Shown: positions 7,594 to 16,845, counted from the first letter of the stretch. The stretch: 34,539 nt of DNA from a bacterium (GCA_020440705.1 JAGRNP010000030.1:1-34539); one strand, 5' to 3'. Notes: generated by a model from the letters alone, not told the origin. Made by a program: numbers and translations.

Positions 7594-8820
7594 ATGCTCA
7601 ACCGGATCTGGATCCTCTTCTTCTGCGGCGGCGCGGTGGCCGCCCTGGCGCGCACCTTCGCCGGCCACGGCGAGGTGTGGGGCGAGATGGTCGGCGCCAC
7701 CTTCGAGATGGCGAAGACGGGTTTCGAGATCGCCCTCGGCCTGACGGGCGTCATGTGCCTGTGGCTGGGCTTCATGCGGGTGGGCGAGCAGGGCGGCGCG
7801 GTCGATTTCCTGGCGCGGGCGTTCGGACCGCTGCTGCGCCGCCTCTTCCCGGGGGTGCCGGCGGGGCATCCGGCCCAGTCGAGCATCGTCATGAACATGG
7901 CCGCGAACATGCTGGGCCTGGACAACGCGGCCACGCCCCTCGGCCTGAAGGCCATGAAGGAGCTGCAGACCCTCAACGGGTCCGACGACACGGCGAGCGA
8001 CGACCAGATCCTCTTCCTGGTCATCAACACGTCGGCCGTGACGCTCATCCCCATCACCATCTTCACCTACCGGGCCCAGATGGGCGCCGCCGACCCGACC
8101 GACATCTTCCTGCCCACCCTCATCGCCACCACCTGCAGCACCCTGGTGGGCCTCGTGGCGACGTCGTTCTTCCAGCGCATCCGGCTGCACGACCCGGTGG
8201 TGCTGGCCTACCTGGGCGGCATCGTGGCGACGGTGGCGGGGCTGGTGGCGTACTTCGCGCGCCTGGACCAGGCGGCCCTCGAGGCCCAGTCGTCGGTGCT
8301 GGCCAACGTGCTCATCTTCGGGGTGATCATCGCGTTCATCCTGGGCGCGGTGCGGCGGCGGGTGAACGTGTACGAGAGCTTCGTCACCGGGGCGAAGGAG
8401 GGCTTCGGCGTGGCGGTGGGGATCATCCCCTACCTGGTGGCCATGCTCGTGGCCATCGGGGTGTTCCGCGCCAGCGGCGCCCTCGACCTGGTCCTCGACG
8501 GGGTGCACGCCGGCGTGGGCGCCCTCGGCGTCGACACGGCCTGGGTCGACGGCCTGCCCACCGCCCTGATGAAGCCCCTGAGCGGCAGCGGCGCCCGCGG
8601 CATGATGCTCGAGACCATGCAGAGCCACGGCGCCGACAGCTTCGCCGGCCGCCTGGTGAGCGTGATCCAGGGCAGCACCGAGACGACGTTCTACGTGCTG
8701 GCGGTGTACTTCGGCGCCGTCGGCATCCGGCGCACGCGGCACGCGGTGGTGTGCGGGCTGGCGGCGGACCTGGCCGGGGTCGTGGCGGCGGTGCTGGTCA
8801 GTTATCTGTTCTTCGGGTGA
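7594..8820 (+). CDS. SpmA-SpmB fusion-type nucleoside-recognition (Gate) domain membrane protein
   Basis: 408 residues with about ten hydrophobic helices. The first half carries the SpmA-type signature NMAANMLGLDNAATPLGLKA and the second half the SpmB-type signature PTALMKPLSGSGARGMMLE followed by GSTETTFYVLAVYFGAVG. In Bacillus SpmA and SpmB are separate spore-maturation proteins; in many Gram-negative genomes they occur as one fused protein outside any sporulation setting, as here. Gate-domain proteins are thought to be transporters or channels, but the substrate of this branch is not known to me. The ATG at 7594 begins directly with the first helix. No sporulation gene is nearby, so the name should not be read as a sporulation role. 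Confidence 0.88.
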   Translation: MLNRIWILFFCGGAVAALARTFAGHGEVWGEMVGATFEMAKTGFEIALGLTGVMCLWLGFMRVGEQGGAVDFLARAFGPLLRRLFPGVPAGHPAQSSIVMNMAANMLGLDNAATPLGLKAMKELQTLNGSDDTASDDQILFLVINTSAVTLIPITIFTYRAQMGAADPTDIFLPTLIATTCSTLVGLVATSFFQRIRLHDPVVLAYLGGIVATVAGLVAYFARLDQAALEAQSSVLANVLIFGVIIAFILGAVRRRVNVYESFVTGAKEGFGVAVGIIPYLVAMLVAIGVFRASGALDLVLDGVHAGVGALGVDTAWVDGLPTALMKPLSGSGARGMMLETMQSHGADSFAGRLVSVIQGSTETTFYVLAVYFGAVGIRRTRHAVVCGLAADLAGVVAAVLVSYLFFG

Positions 8821-8908
8821 GCCCGACACGAAGGACTTGAGCCGCGGCCCCCCTTTTGCCATCATGGCACGAAGCGAACCCTCCGCCCCGCGCCGAAAGC
8901 GAGCCCGG

Positions 8909-9370
8909 ATGCTGATTCCCCGCGTTGCCCCCCACCGCCGCCCGACGGCGATCCTGGCCCTCGCCGCGGCGCTGGCCGTGACCCTCGCCCTCGGCGGGGC
9001 CGGCTGTTCGAAGTCGGGCGAAGGCAACCCCAACAGCGGCGTGCCCATCATCGACACCTGGGCGCGCGTCGACTCCTTCACCGCGAGCGCGACCGGCCCG
9101 CGCACGATCACCTACCGGCTCCACGGCTCGGTGCCCGACCGCTGCACCGATCTGGTGACCGCGGCGGTGGTCGACACGACCACCATGACGGTCGCGGTCA
9201 CGGCGTGGGGCGAGAAGTACGAGAACGCGTCGTGCCCCGCCATCACCGACTACTTCGCGGAGTCGTTCGCGGTCGATGTGCCGAAGGCCGGCACCTGGAC
9301 CGTGCGCGTCGAGGAATCCCGGGACGGACGACCCGAGGTGGAGGTCGACGTGGTCGAGACGGTTCCATAG
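8909..9370 (+). CDS. Small predicted lipoprotein of unknown function
   Basis: 153 residues from the ATG at 8909. An ATG at 8864 and a TTG at 8837 are in frame but would give an unusually long Arg-rich lead; 8909 gives a normal n-region (RRPTAILALAAALAVTLALGG) ending in a lipobox LGGAGC with the lipid-attachment Cys followed by SKSGE. The mature part (about 120 residues) looks like one beta-sandwich, with two cysteines (RCTDL and ASCPAI) that may form a disulfide, and a closing TWTVRVEESRDGRPEVEVDV pattern. No family is recognised. It follows the SpmAB-like gene by 88 bases in the same direction. Confidence 0.75.
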   Translation: MLIPRVAPHRRPTAILALAAALAVTLALGGAGCSKSGEGNPNSGVPIIDTWARVDSFTASATGPRTITYRLHGSVPDRCTDLVTAAVVDTTTMTVAVTAWGEKYENASCPAITDYFAESFAVDVPKAGTWTVRVEESRDGRPEVEVDVVETVP

Positions 9371-9432
9371 AACGGGCCGCGGCCCGGCCCGCATCACCGC
9401 CGGGTCCGCCGGCGCCGGACAAGGGGGACTTC

Positions 9433-9717
9433 ATGAGCGACGATCTGAAACGGGATCTCCTGATGATCGCGGTCGGCAACCTCGGGGCGGGCCTCGTCCA
9501 GTACCTGGCCTTCCGCTTCACCTCGGTGGGGCGGGTCGGCGGGTTCGGCCTCTACATCATCGTCCTGGCCTGCGTGTTCGGGCTCTTCGGCGCGGACATG
9601 AGCGACAAGGGCATCGCCGTCACGGTGCTCATCGGCCTGGCGGTCCTGCTTTTCGGCCAGCGCGCCCCGCACGAACGGACGGTGTCCGGGCAGGGGAAGG
9701 CCGGACGCGGCGCCTGA
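9433..9717 (+). CDS. Small integral membrane protein
   Basis: 94 residues; the ATG at 9433 follows AAGGGGGA at good spacing, which fixes the start. A short charged cytoplasmic lead (MSDDLKRDLLM) is followed by hydrophobic segments around residues 11-27 (IAVGNLGAGLVQYLAF), 36-52 (GGFGLYIIVLACVFGLFG) and 60-75 (GIAVTVLIGLAVLLFG), then a hydrophilic tail. Probably three membrane helices. I do not recognise a family. It lies 62 bases after the lipoprotein gene and may share its transcript. Confidence 0.75.
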   Translation: MSDDLKRDLLMIAVGNLGAGLVQYLAFRFTSVGRVGGFGLYIIVLACVFGLFGADMSDKGIAVTVLIGLAVLLFGQRAPHERTVSGQGKAGRGA

Positions 9718-9780
9718 TTCCGCGAGATCGCCGGCCCGGCCAGCCGCACCGGGTACCAGAATGGGGTTTTCAACAGCCTG

Positions 9781-12222
9781 CTAGCGACCCTCCAGCACCA
9801 GCGTGTGCACCGCCGGCCCCGGCAGCAGCGGCGTCGGATTCCCCTCCATCCAGTCCGTGTGCCCCTTCGTGAAGTAGGGCGAGAACGGATGCCCGCTCTG
9901 CCCTCCCGGCATGTGGAAGATGCCGTCCTGCTCGCGCCCCGGCGAGACCACCATGCGGTTGCTCGCCCCGCTGCGCCCGCCCTGCACCCGCGGCATCATG
10001 CCGTCGCCCGGCAGGTGGGCCGGCGGCAGGGCCAGCCAGCGCGAGAGCTGAGGCAGGATCTGCGTGAACGGGTGGGCGATCACGGTCTCGTGGTGGGTCG
10101 CCCAGGTGAAGGTCTCCGGATGGTCGCCGGCCTGGGCCATGACCCGGTCGATGGCCTGCAGCACCACGTCGTCCCAGTCGACGTGCCAGGGCGCCAGCAG
10201 GTGGGGCGGCTGCTGCTCGAGCAGCTCCCACGTCACGGCCAGCCGGTAGGGCAGGCTCCAGTCGTGGAACTGCGGATCGCGGGCGCGGAGCGGCCGCAGC
10301 AGCACCTCGAAGACGCCGTCGACGCACCCCCACATGACGTTGCGCGCCATGTAGTACGACACCGACGACGGCACCGCGCGCCCTTCCCACCGCTCGGTGA
10401 CGGTGCGGCGCCACACGTCGCGGGGCGAACCCGGCGCGGGCGGATGGCGCTCGAGCACCTGCAGGGCCAGGTCGCGCCACTCCTGCACGAACACGGCGCG
10501 GTCGTCGAGCTGCAGCGCGAGCATGTCCTCCTCGTCGGGGTGGTCGAGGGCGCGCAGGGCGTCGCGGATCTGGCGCGCCCGCGGACCGGTGGCGTAGCCG
10601 CCCTCGCCGAGCAGGTCGAGGTCGGCGCCGCCCACGACGCGGTTGTTGGCCGTCCACAGCCGGCCTTCGGGCGGGTCGACGATGCGCGGGCGCTCGTCCG
10701 GCGTCGCGTACCCGGTCCAGCGGTGGGCACCGTCGCTCCACGACGAAGGCGCGCGGCCGTCCCAGCCCTCGCGCCGGGGAATGGCCCCGATGATCGTCCA
10801 CCCGATGCGCCCGTCGGCGTCGGCGCAGACGAAGTTCTGCTGCGGGATGCCCGCCACCGCGGCCACGTCCAGGGCTTCGTCGATGGTCGCCACCGTCTCC
10901 AGGCGCTGCAGGGCCAGGTTCGACGACGTCGCGTCGTGGGCCGTCCAGCGCAGGGCGAGCTTGCGGCCCTTGTAGTCGGTCTTCCACACCGGGCCCCAGA
11001 TGGTCCACTCGGCCCACAGGGTGTCGGGCGCGGCGCCGGCCACGGCGATCACCTCGCGGCGGCGGTCGAAGGGGCGCGGGCCGTCCGGCGTGAGGTAGCG
11101 CGAGGCGTCGGTGCTGTCGGTCTCGACGATGACCAGGTCGGCGGTGTCGCTCTGGCTGTTGGTGTAGCACCAGGCGACCTGGCCGTTGCTGCCGGCCACG
11201 AGCAGCGGCGTGCCGGGCAGGGTCACGCCCACCAGATCGCGCACGGCGTCGTCCTCGGGCCAGGCCATGCGCACCCGGTACCAGGTGTTGGGCAGCGACA
11301 GGGCCAGATGCATGTCGCTGGCGATCAGCGCGCCGCCGTGGGCGGTGAGCCGCCCGGCCACGGCCCAGTTGTTGCTGCCGGCGCGGTCGTGGGGCGGCAC
11401 CTGGTCGGCCGCGTCGCCGCCGGACGGGTCGGCGGCCGCGTCCGCCGCCTGGCGCACCGAGTCGTGGAAGGCCTGCCACGTCATTCCGGAGAACTTCCAG
11501 CGGCGCAGGTCGAACGCCGCCGAGTCGGGGATCACCACCCCGGACACGGGGTCGTCCTGCAGGGGCGCCTCCCAGCGGTTGCCGCGCGGGAAGAGCAGGG
11601 CCTGGGCGCCGGCGGGCAGCAGCTCACGCACCACTACCCGGTCGCGCTCCTCGACGGCGCCCGAAAGACTCAGGTCGATGGCCATGGCGTACAGGCTGAG
11701 GACCGTGTCCTCGGGCCGCCACGCCGCGGGCTTCTGCCGCAGCAGCCAGTACTCGAAGGGGCGGGCGCGCAGGTCGGCCAGGCCCGCGTTCACGCCGGCG
11801 GCGTAGGCCTTCAGCAGGGCGCGATCCGACGGCGAAGCGGCCGCCACCACCTGGCGGGCCAGGTCCTGGAAGCCGTGGCGGCGGTGATCGCGGTCGGTCT
11901 CGAGCAGGGCCGGCCCCATGAGGGCGGCCAGTTCGCCCGCCGCGAGGCGGCGCTGCAGGTCCATCTGGAAGAAGCGGTCCTGGGCGTGGAGGTAGCCGAG
12001 GGCGCGGGCGGCGTCGGGGCGATTGGCGGCCTGGATGAAGGGCACGCCCAGGTCGTCGCGGTCGATGCGCACGGCCTCCTCGAGTCCCGCCACGTGGGCG
12101 CGACCCGCGAGGCGCGGCAGGCTGCCGCGCACGCCGACGGTGCCGGCGATGACGGCCAGCACCGCCAGACCGAGCACCGAACCGAGGACGATGGCCAGGA
12201 TCCGCAGCAGGCGACGCTTCAC
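9781..12222 (-). CDS. Penicillin acylase family Ntn hydrolase, membrane-anchored
   Basis: 813 residues, starting at a GTG (12222) preceded by GGGGGGAA. The family order is complete: an N-terminal membrane anchor (LRILAIVLGSVLGLAVLAVIAG), an alpha-chain region with VRIDRDDLGVPFIQA and the typical GYLHAQDRFFQMDLQRR, a spacer, and then the autocatalytic cleavage site DRAG-SNNWAV with the N-terminal nucleophile Ser283. The beta chain follows with SDMHLALSLPNTWY, a YTNSQSDTADL segment, WTANNR and a final PLLPGPAVHTLVLEGR. Members hydrolyse amide bonds of acylated substrates (beta-lactam side chains, acyl-homoserine lactones, N-acyl amino acids); the actual substrate cannot be told from sequence. 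The alpha region lacks a cleavable signal peptide, so it is probably anchored facing the periplasm. A small membrane-protein gene ends 21 bases upstream. Confidence 0.93.
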   Translation of the reverse strand: MKRRLLRILAIVLGSVLGLAVLAVIAGTVGVRGSLPRLAGRAHVAGLEEAVRIDRDDLGVPFIQAANRPDAARALGYLHAQDRFFQMDLQRRLAAGELAALMGPALLETDRDHRRHGFQDLARQVVAAASPSDRALLKAYAAGVNAGLADLRARPFEYWLLRQKPAAWRPEDTVLSLYAMAIDLSLSGAVEERDRVVVRELLPAGAQALLFPRGNRWEAPLQDDPVSGVVIPDSAAFDLRRWKFSGMTWQAFHDSVRQAADAAADPSGGDAADQVPPHDRAGSNNWAVAGRLTAHGGALIASDMHLALSLPNTWYRVRMAWPEDDAVRDLVGVTLPGTPLLVAGSNGQVAWCYTNSQSDTADLVIVETDSTDASRYLTPDGPRPFDRRREVIAVAGAAPDTLWAEWTIWGPVWKTDYKGRKLALRWTAHDATSSNLALQRLETVATIDEALDVAAVAGIPQQNFVCADADGRIGWTIIGAIPRREGWDGRAPSSWSDGAHRWTGYATPDERPRIVDPPEGRLWTANNRVVGGADLDLLGEGGYATGPRARQIRDALRALDHPDEEDMLALQLDDRAVFVQEWRDLALQVLERHPPAPGSPRDVWRRTVTERWEGRAVPSSVSYYMARNVMWGCVDGVFEVLLRPLRARDPQFHDWSLPYRLAVTWELLEQQPPHLLAPWHVDWDDVVLQAIDRVMAQAGDHPETFTWATHHETVIAHPFTQILPQLSRWLALPPAHLPGDGMMPRVQGGRSGASNRMVVSPGREQDGIFHMPGGQSGHPFSPYFTKGHTDWMEGNPTPLLPGPAVHTLVLEGR

Positions 12223-12243
12223 GAAGTTCCCCCCGGCGCGGAC

Positions 12244-12639
12244 CTAGGGCCGCGCCTGCGCCGGCCCGTCGATGAGCCAGCGCTCCCGGTCGAGTTGGTA
12301 CGCGACGTTCCCCTTCTTGTAGTTCTCGCGGAGCAGGGGCACGAAGTCGCCCGTGCGGGGCACCGGCGGCGGCAGGAACACGCGCACCTGGGCCGTGTCC
12401 GGCTCGGGCACCGCCAGCAGCACCCGCGACATGACCTGCCCGTCGCCGAAGGGCGTCAGGCCCTCGGCCTCGACCTCGAGCACCAGGCCCTGCACCGCGT
12501 CGCGCCCCACCACCGGATTGCAGCGCAGCGAGAGCATGGACAGGATCCCCACCAGCAGCACCGCCGCCACGGCGATGCCGCGGGCATTGCGGGTGCTGGC
12601 GGGCCAGGAGGCCGGGAGTTCGAAGGGGCCGATCTTCAT
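12244..12639 (-). CDS. Membrane-anchored protein of unknown function upstream of the acylase
   Basis: 131 residues from the ATG at 12639. A hydrophilic lead with several Pro and Arg is followed by one membrane helix (GIAVAAVLLVGILSMLSL, about 21-38) and a soluble C-terminal part of about 90 residues with alternating beta pattern (VQGLVLEVEAEGLTPFG, VMSRVLLAVPEPDTAQVRVF) and a PPPVPRTGDFVPL turn. It contains a single Cys next to the helix. No family is recognised. With only 21 bases to the penicillin-acylase gene and the same direction, it is probably the first gene of a two-gene operon. Confidence 0.7.
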   Translation of the reverse strand: MKIGPFELPASWPASTRNARGIAVAAVLLVGILSMLSLRCNPVVGRDAVQGLVLEVEAEGLTPFGDGQVMSRVLLAVPEPDTAQVRVFLPPPVPRTGDFVPLLRENYKKGNVAYQLDRERWLIDGPAQARP

Positions 12640-12840
12640 GGGGCGAGGCTACGTCATCCGGCCGCGAACGTCCAGCGGTAGAGCGGTTTGGGGCGGCCGC
12701 CGGCCTGCGCGGCGCCGGCCCCGCGCCGCGCATATTTTTCAAACCCTGCCCCGATCCTAACCCGATCTGAACACTCCGCTTCTAAACTGCCGGCACCATC
12801 ACCCTGCAATCGACACCAGCATTCCCGGGAGGATCCCGAC

Positions 12841-14790
12841 ATGACGAGCAAACGCTGCGGCGCCGCCGTGCTGCTTCTCGCCATCCTGATCGCCGGTTCG
12901 GCTCTGGCCGGCCACGACGACCGCGGCCGCGACCGCGACCACCGCGGGCACCGCGGGCACCACGGCCACCCGGCCGACAAGGACGTCTCTCTCGTGCGCC
13001 TCGGCCACTGGACGACCGGCGTCTTCGACGACGGCGCGAGCGAGATCGTCGCCTACGATCCCGGCACCATGCGCCTGTTCAGCATCAACGGCTCGACGGG
13101 GGCCATCGACGTGCTCGACCTGAGCACGCCGGCCACGCCGACCGCCCTGTTCAGCATCGACGTGACGCCCTGGGGCAAGGGAGCCAACCACGTCGACGTG
13201 CACGACGGCATGCTCGCCGCGGCCGTCGAGAACGACGACAAGCAGGCCGACGGCCAGGTCGTCTTCTTCGCCACCGACGGCGACTGCGCCATGCTGAACG
13301 CCCTGCCGGCGGGCGCCCTGCCCGACATGTGCCTCTTCACCCCGGACGGCCGCTACGTCCTGGTGGCCAACGAGGGCGAGCCCGACGACGACTACCTGGT
13401 CGACCCCGTCGGCAGCGTGACCATCGTCGACCTGCGGGACGGCGTCGCCGGCGCCACCGCCGTGAACGTCGGCTTCGAGGCCTGGAACGGCCGCGAGGAC
13501 GAACTGCGCGCCGCCGGTGTGCGGATCTTCGGCCCCGGCGCCAACACGGCCATGGACCTCGAGCCCGAGTACATCGCCGTCTCCCACGACGGCCGCACGG
13601 CCTGGGTCGCCCTGCAGGAGGCCAATGCCCTGGCCATCGTCGACATCCGGCGCGCCGAGGTGACCGACATCGTGCCTCTCGGCTTCAAGGACCACCTGGC
13701 GCCCGGCAACGGCTTCGACGCCAGCAACCGCGACGACATGATCAACATCGCCAACTGGCCCACGCGCGGCATGTACATGCCGGACGGCATCGCCAGCTAC
13801 AGGACCGGCGGCCGCGACTACGTCGTCAGCGCCAACGAGGGCGACAGCCGCGACTACGACGGCTACAGCGAAGAGGAGCGGGTCAAGGACCTCGACCTCG
13901 ACCCGACCGCCTTCCCCGACGCCGCGACCCTGCAGGAGGACGCGAATCTCGGCCGCCTGCTCACCACCAGCGCCAACGGCGACACCGACGGCGACGGCGA
14001 CTGGGACGTGCTGTACAGCTACGGCGCCCGCTCCATGTCGATCTGGAACGCCGCCGGCGAGCTCGTGGCCGACACCGGCGACCTGTTCGAGCAGGTCACG
14101 GCGGCCATGCTGCCCGGCCAGTTCAACTCCAACAACGACGACAACGACAGCTTCGACAGCCGCAGCGACGACAAGGGTCCGGAGCCCGAGGGCGTGGCCG
14201 TGGCCAGGCTGTGGGGCCGCCACTACGCCTTCGTCGGTCTCGAGCGCATGGGCGGAGTCTTCGTCATGGACGTCACCGACCCCCGCGAGCCCCGCTTCGT
14301 CCAGTACGTGAACGACCGCCAGTGGGACCTCGACGCCGAGGATCCGACCGTGGGCGATCTGGGCCCCGAGGGCCTGCGCGTGGTCGAGGCGGCCGACAGC
14401 CCGACCGGCCGGCCCCTGCTGCTGGTGGCCAACGAGGTGTCCGGTTCGATTTCGGTGTACGAGATCACCCAGGGGCGGGACGGCCGTTGCGACGACGACG
14501 ACGATGGCGACACGCCCGAGGCGGCGCGCGGCCCCGTGGCCGTGGCCAACACGCCGAACCCGTTCAACCCGATCACGACGATCTCCTACAGCCTGCCCCG
14601 CGCCACCGACGTGCGGGTGGCCGTCTACAACCTGCGCGGCCAGCTCGTGGACACGCTGGTCCAGGGCCCGCAGGCCGCCGGTGACCACGTCGTGACGTGG
14701 TCCGGCGCCCAGGCCGCCTCGGGCATCTACCTCTACATGGTGGAAGCCGACGGCATGCGCGTCGTGCAGCGGATGTCGCTGGTGAAGTAG
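12841..14790 (+). CDS. Secreted choice-of-anchor-I-type beta-propeller protein with FlgD-like tail
   Basis: 649 residues; the ATG at 12841 follows GGGAGGAT. A signal peptide ends near residue 22 (LIAGSALA) and is followed at once by a His/Asp/Arg-rich stretch (HDDRGRDRDHRGHRGHHGH). The main domain (about 50-555) is a propeller of the choice-of-anchor-I family: GASEIVAYDPGTMRLFSING, VFFATDGDC, VLVANEGEPDDDYLVDPVGS, WPTRGMYMPDGIASY, VVSANEGDSRDYDG and LLVANEVSGSISVYEI. After an Asp-rich linker (CDDDDDGD) the last roughly 80 residues are a FlgD-like domain (NTPNPFNPITTISYSLP ... ASGIYLYMV) ending in Lys. Family members occur with secreted phosphatases and phytase-like propellers, but the activity of this one is unknown. 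Likely exported and held at the cell surface through the tail. Confidence 0.9.
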   Translation: MTSKRCGAAVLLLAILIAGSALAGHDDRGRDRDHRGHRGHHGHPADKDVSLVRLGHWTTGVFDDGASEIVAYDPGTMRLFSINGSTGAIDVLDLSTPATPTALFSIDVTPWGKGANHVDVHDGMLAAAVENDDKQADGQVVFFATDGDCAMLNALPAGALPDMCLFTPDGRYVLVANEGEPDDDYLVDPVGSVTIVDLRDGVAGATAVNVGFEAWNGREDELRAAGVRIFGPGANTAMDLEPEYIAVSHDGRTAWVALQEANALAIVDIRRAEVTDIVPLGFKDHLAPGNGFDASNRDDMINIANWPTRGMYMPDGIASYRTGGRDYVVSANEGDSRDYDGYSEEERVKDLDLDPTAFPDAATLQEDANLGRLLTTSANGDTDGDGDWDVLYSYGARSMSIWNAAGELVADTGDLFEQVTAAMLPGQFNSNNDDNDSFDSRSDDKGPEPEGVAVARLWGRHYAFVGLERMGGVFVMDVTDPREPRFVQYVNDRQWDLDAEDPTVGDLGPEGLRVVEAADSPTGRPLLLVANEVSGSISVYEITQGRDGRCDDDDDGDTPEAARGPVAVANTPNPFNPITTISYSLPRATDVRVAVYNLRGQLVDTLVQGPQAAGDHVVTWSGAQAASGIYLYMVEADGMRVVQRMSLVK

Positions 14791-14808
14791 CTCACGGGAA
14801 CGGCGATC

Positions 14809-14866
14809 GCCGGTCCGGTCCCGCGCCTGGGGAGACGCGGTGGCCGGGCCGGCCCGCCGGACCGGC
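14809..14866. terminator. GC-rich stem-loop between convergent genes
   Basis: GCCGGTCCGG (14809-14818) is the exact reverse complement of CCGGACCGGC (14857-14866), with an inner self-complementary GGCCGGGCCGGCC. It fills the 89-base gap between the genes ending at 14790 (plus) and 14880 (minus). No T tract follows on either strand. Confidence 0.45.
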
Positions 14867-14879
14867 CCGACCCTGTCTC

Positions 14880-15488
14880 CTACCTGTAGAGCGCCTTGAC
14901 CGCGCCGAAGGTCGACTCCTCGGTGGCCAGGCCGCACTCCTCGTTCACCGATCCCGAACCCGGCGTCCAGCAGCCGAAGGACAGGCCCATGGGCACGATG
15001 ACGCCGCCCGCCTCGTAGGCCGGCAGGCCGTCGGGAATCGACTGCACCTCGGACGGCCCGAGCTGGAAATACACCGCCATGTTCGTCAGCAGCATGAACT
15101 GCCACTGCACCAGCACCACGGCCTGGGCCCCGGGCAGGGGGGCGGCCATGCCGACGACGTAGCTGCCGGCGAGGATGTCGTCGTCGATGCCGAGATTGAT
15201 CGAGTCCGGCGGCAGGATCCGGCCGAGGCGGAACAGGGTGCCGGCCGGCCCGCTGGGCGTGAGCTCGTAGCCCAGCTCGAAGCCCCAGATCTCCGGATGG
15301 GTCGGGTTGGTGAGGATGACGTAGACGTGGAAGGGCACGTTCGGCGCCACGAAAACCTCGCGTGTGTCGGCGTTCGGGTCGAAGTACACGCCCACCACGT
15401 CGGGCGCCGGATCGATGACGGCCACGGCCGGGCCCGCGAGGAGCAGGCCGACGGCGGCGATCAAAAGAGCGTTCGCGATTCGTTTCAT
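14880..15488 (-). CDS. Secreted single-domain protein of an unnamed family
   Basis: 202 residues from the ATG at 15488 (upstream in-frame ATGs would bury the signal peptide). The signal peptide is MKRIANALLIAAVGLLLAGPAVA. The mature protein is essentially one domain that begins DVVGVYFDPNADTREVFV and continues with a strand containing YVILTNPTHPEIWGFELGYE, a FRLGRILPPDSINLG turn, YVVGMAAPLPGAQAVVLVQWQFML and a late VPMGLSFGCWTPG. The same order of motifs recurs twice in each of the large secreted proteins at 17941 and 20446. A Cys pair (GCW, EECG) may form a disulfide near the end. There is no FlgD-like tail. I know no named family; a beta-sandwich is likely. Function unknown. Confidence 0.85.
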   Translation of the reverse strand: MKRIANALLIAAVGLLLAGPAVAVIDPAPDVVGVYFDPNADTREVFVAPNVPFHVYVILTNPTHPEIWGFELGYELTPSGPAGTLFRLGRILPPDSINLGIDDDILAGSYVVGMAAPLPGAQAVVLVQWQFMLLTNMAVYFQLGPSEVQSIPDGLPAYEAGGVIVPMGLSFGCWTPGSGSVNEECGLATEESTFGAVKALYR

Positions 15489-15693
15489 GGTTTCCCCCCT
15501 GGCGACGGCGGGCCGGCGGCGGCCCGTGCAGCCCCGGACCATCCGGAGCACCGGCTGCCAGCATAGCACATCCGGACGTCTGCCGGGGGTCTGCCGGCCG
15601 AATCGCTCCTCGCCAACACCCCCGATTCAAGCTAGCTTCTCGGGTGCCGATGACCGGAAGCGGCCGTCGTTTCCACCCGGGAGGATCCTGTCC

Positions 15694-16845
15694 ATGCTCG
15701 TCGCCATCTTCGTGCTCAGCCTCGCGCTGCTCGCCTACGTCTACGCCGGCTATCCGGTGCTGGCGCGCCTGCTCGGCGCCGCCGCCGGCCGCACGGTGCG
15801 CCACGACGACGCGCACGAGCCCACGGTGACGGTCGTCATCGCCGCCTACAACGAGGCCGCCCACATCGCCGCCACGGTGCGCAACAAGCTCGAGCAGGAC
15901 TACCCTGCCGACAAGCTCGACGTGATCGTGGTCAGCGACGAGTCCGAGGACGGCACCGACGAACTGGTCACCGGCCTCGGTTCGGACCGGGTGCGGCTCA
16001 TCCGCCAGGTGCCCCGCCAAGGCAAGACCAGCGGCCTGAACCTGGCCCTGCCCGAGGCCACCGGCGAGATCATCGTCTTCTCCGACGCCAACTCCCTCTA
16101 CGCGCCCGACACGATCCGGCTGCTGGTGAGCAACTTCGCCGACCCGGCGGTCGGCTACGTGACCGGGCGCATGGTGTACAAGGCGCCCGACGGCAGCCTC
16201 ACCGGCGAGGGCTGCAGCGCGTACATGCAGTACGAGAACAAGCTGCGCGAGTGGGAGACGCAGCTCGGTTCGGTCGTCGGGGTCGACGGCGGCGTCGACG
16301 CCATGCGCCGCGAGATCTACACCCCCATGAACGCCGACCAGCTGCCCGACTTCGTGCAGCCCCTGACCGTGCGCGAGCAGGGCCACCGCGTGGTGTACGA
16401 GCCGCGGGCCCTGCTCTACGAGGACGCCCTCGCCGACAGTGGCGACGAGTACCGCATGCGCGTCCGCGTGGGCCTGCGCGCCTTCCACGCCCTGAAGGAC
16501 AAGGCCGCCCTGCTCGACCCGGTGCGCTTCGGCGTCTTCGCGTGGCAGCTCTGGTCGCACAAAGCATTGCGCTACATGGCGTTCCTGTTCCAGGCGGCGG
16601 CCTTCACGACGAACTGGGCCCTGGCCAGCCGCACCAACCAGGCCGTCTGGGTCTTCCTCTTCCTGGCCCAGATCGTCGTCTACGCCATGGCTCTCTACGG
16701 CCACACCATGACCCGCCAGGGTCAGAAGCCGCCGCGCCTCGTCAGCCTCGTCTACTTCCTGTGCGTGGTGAATCTCGCCAGCGCCCAGGCCTTCTGGCGG
16801 TTCCTGCGCGGCCAGAAGCAGGTCACCTGGAATCCCCGCACCTGA
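15694..16845 (+). CDS. Family 2 glycosyltransferase, membrane-bound
   Basis: 383 residues; the ATG at 15694 follows GGGAGGAT. One N-terminal helix (LVAIFVLSLALLAYVYAGYPVLA) precedes a GT-A domain: VTVVIAAYNEAAHIA at the nucleotide-binding edge, VIVVSDESEDGTDE, a metal-binding-type FSDANSLY, VGVDGGVDAMRREIY, and DFVQPLTVREQGHRVVYEP. About three membrane helices close the protein (after residue 280). This is the layout of processive or lipid-linked GT2 enzymes such as those of exopolysaccharide synthesis. The canonical C-terminal QxxRW is not obvious, so cellulose-synthase-like processivity is uncertain. The stop codon shares a base with the next start (TGATG), so it is coupled to the VanZ-like gene. 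Confidence 0.9.
   Translation: MLVAIFVLSLALLAYVYAGYPVLARLLGAAAGRTVRHDDAHEPTVTVVIAAYNEAAHIAATVRNKLEQDYPADKLDVIVVSDESEDGTDELVTGLGSDRVRLIRQVPRQGKTSGLNLALPEATGEIIVFSDANSLYAPDTIRLLVSNFADPAVGYVTGRMVYKAPDGSLTGEGCSAYMQYENKLREWETQLGSVVGVDGGVDAMRREIYTPMNADQLPDFVQPLTVREQGHRVVYEPRALLYEDALADSGDEYRMRVRVGLRAFHALKDKAALLDPVRFGVFAWQLWSHKALRYMAFLFQAAAFTTNWALASRTNQAVWVFLFLAQIVVYAMALYGHTMTRQGQKPPRLVSLVYFLCVVNLASAQAFWRFLRGQKQVTWNPRT

Noticed and set aside
7594-8820. Reading the SpmA-SpmB-type gene as evidence for sporulation
   Set aside because: Fused SpmAB proteins are widespread in non-sporulating bacteria and no other sporulation gene is present.
9805-12681. 958-codon plus-strand open frame
   Set aside because: Antisense to the penicillin-acylase gene, whose catalytic motifs and cleavage site are complete on the minus strand.
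12799-16704. 1301-codon minus-strand open frame
   Set aside because: It crosses three recognised genes on both strands and encodes biased His/Val/Gly-rich sequence without domains; a by-product of high GC.
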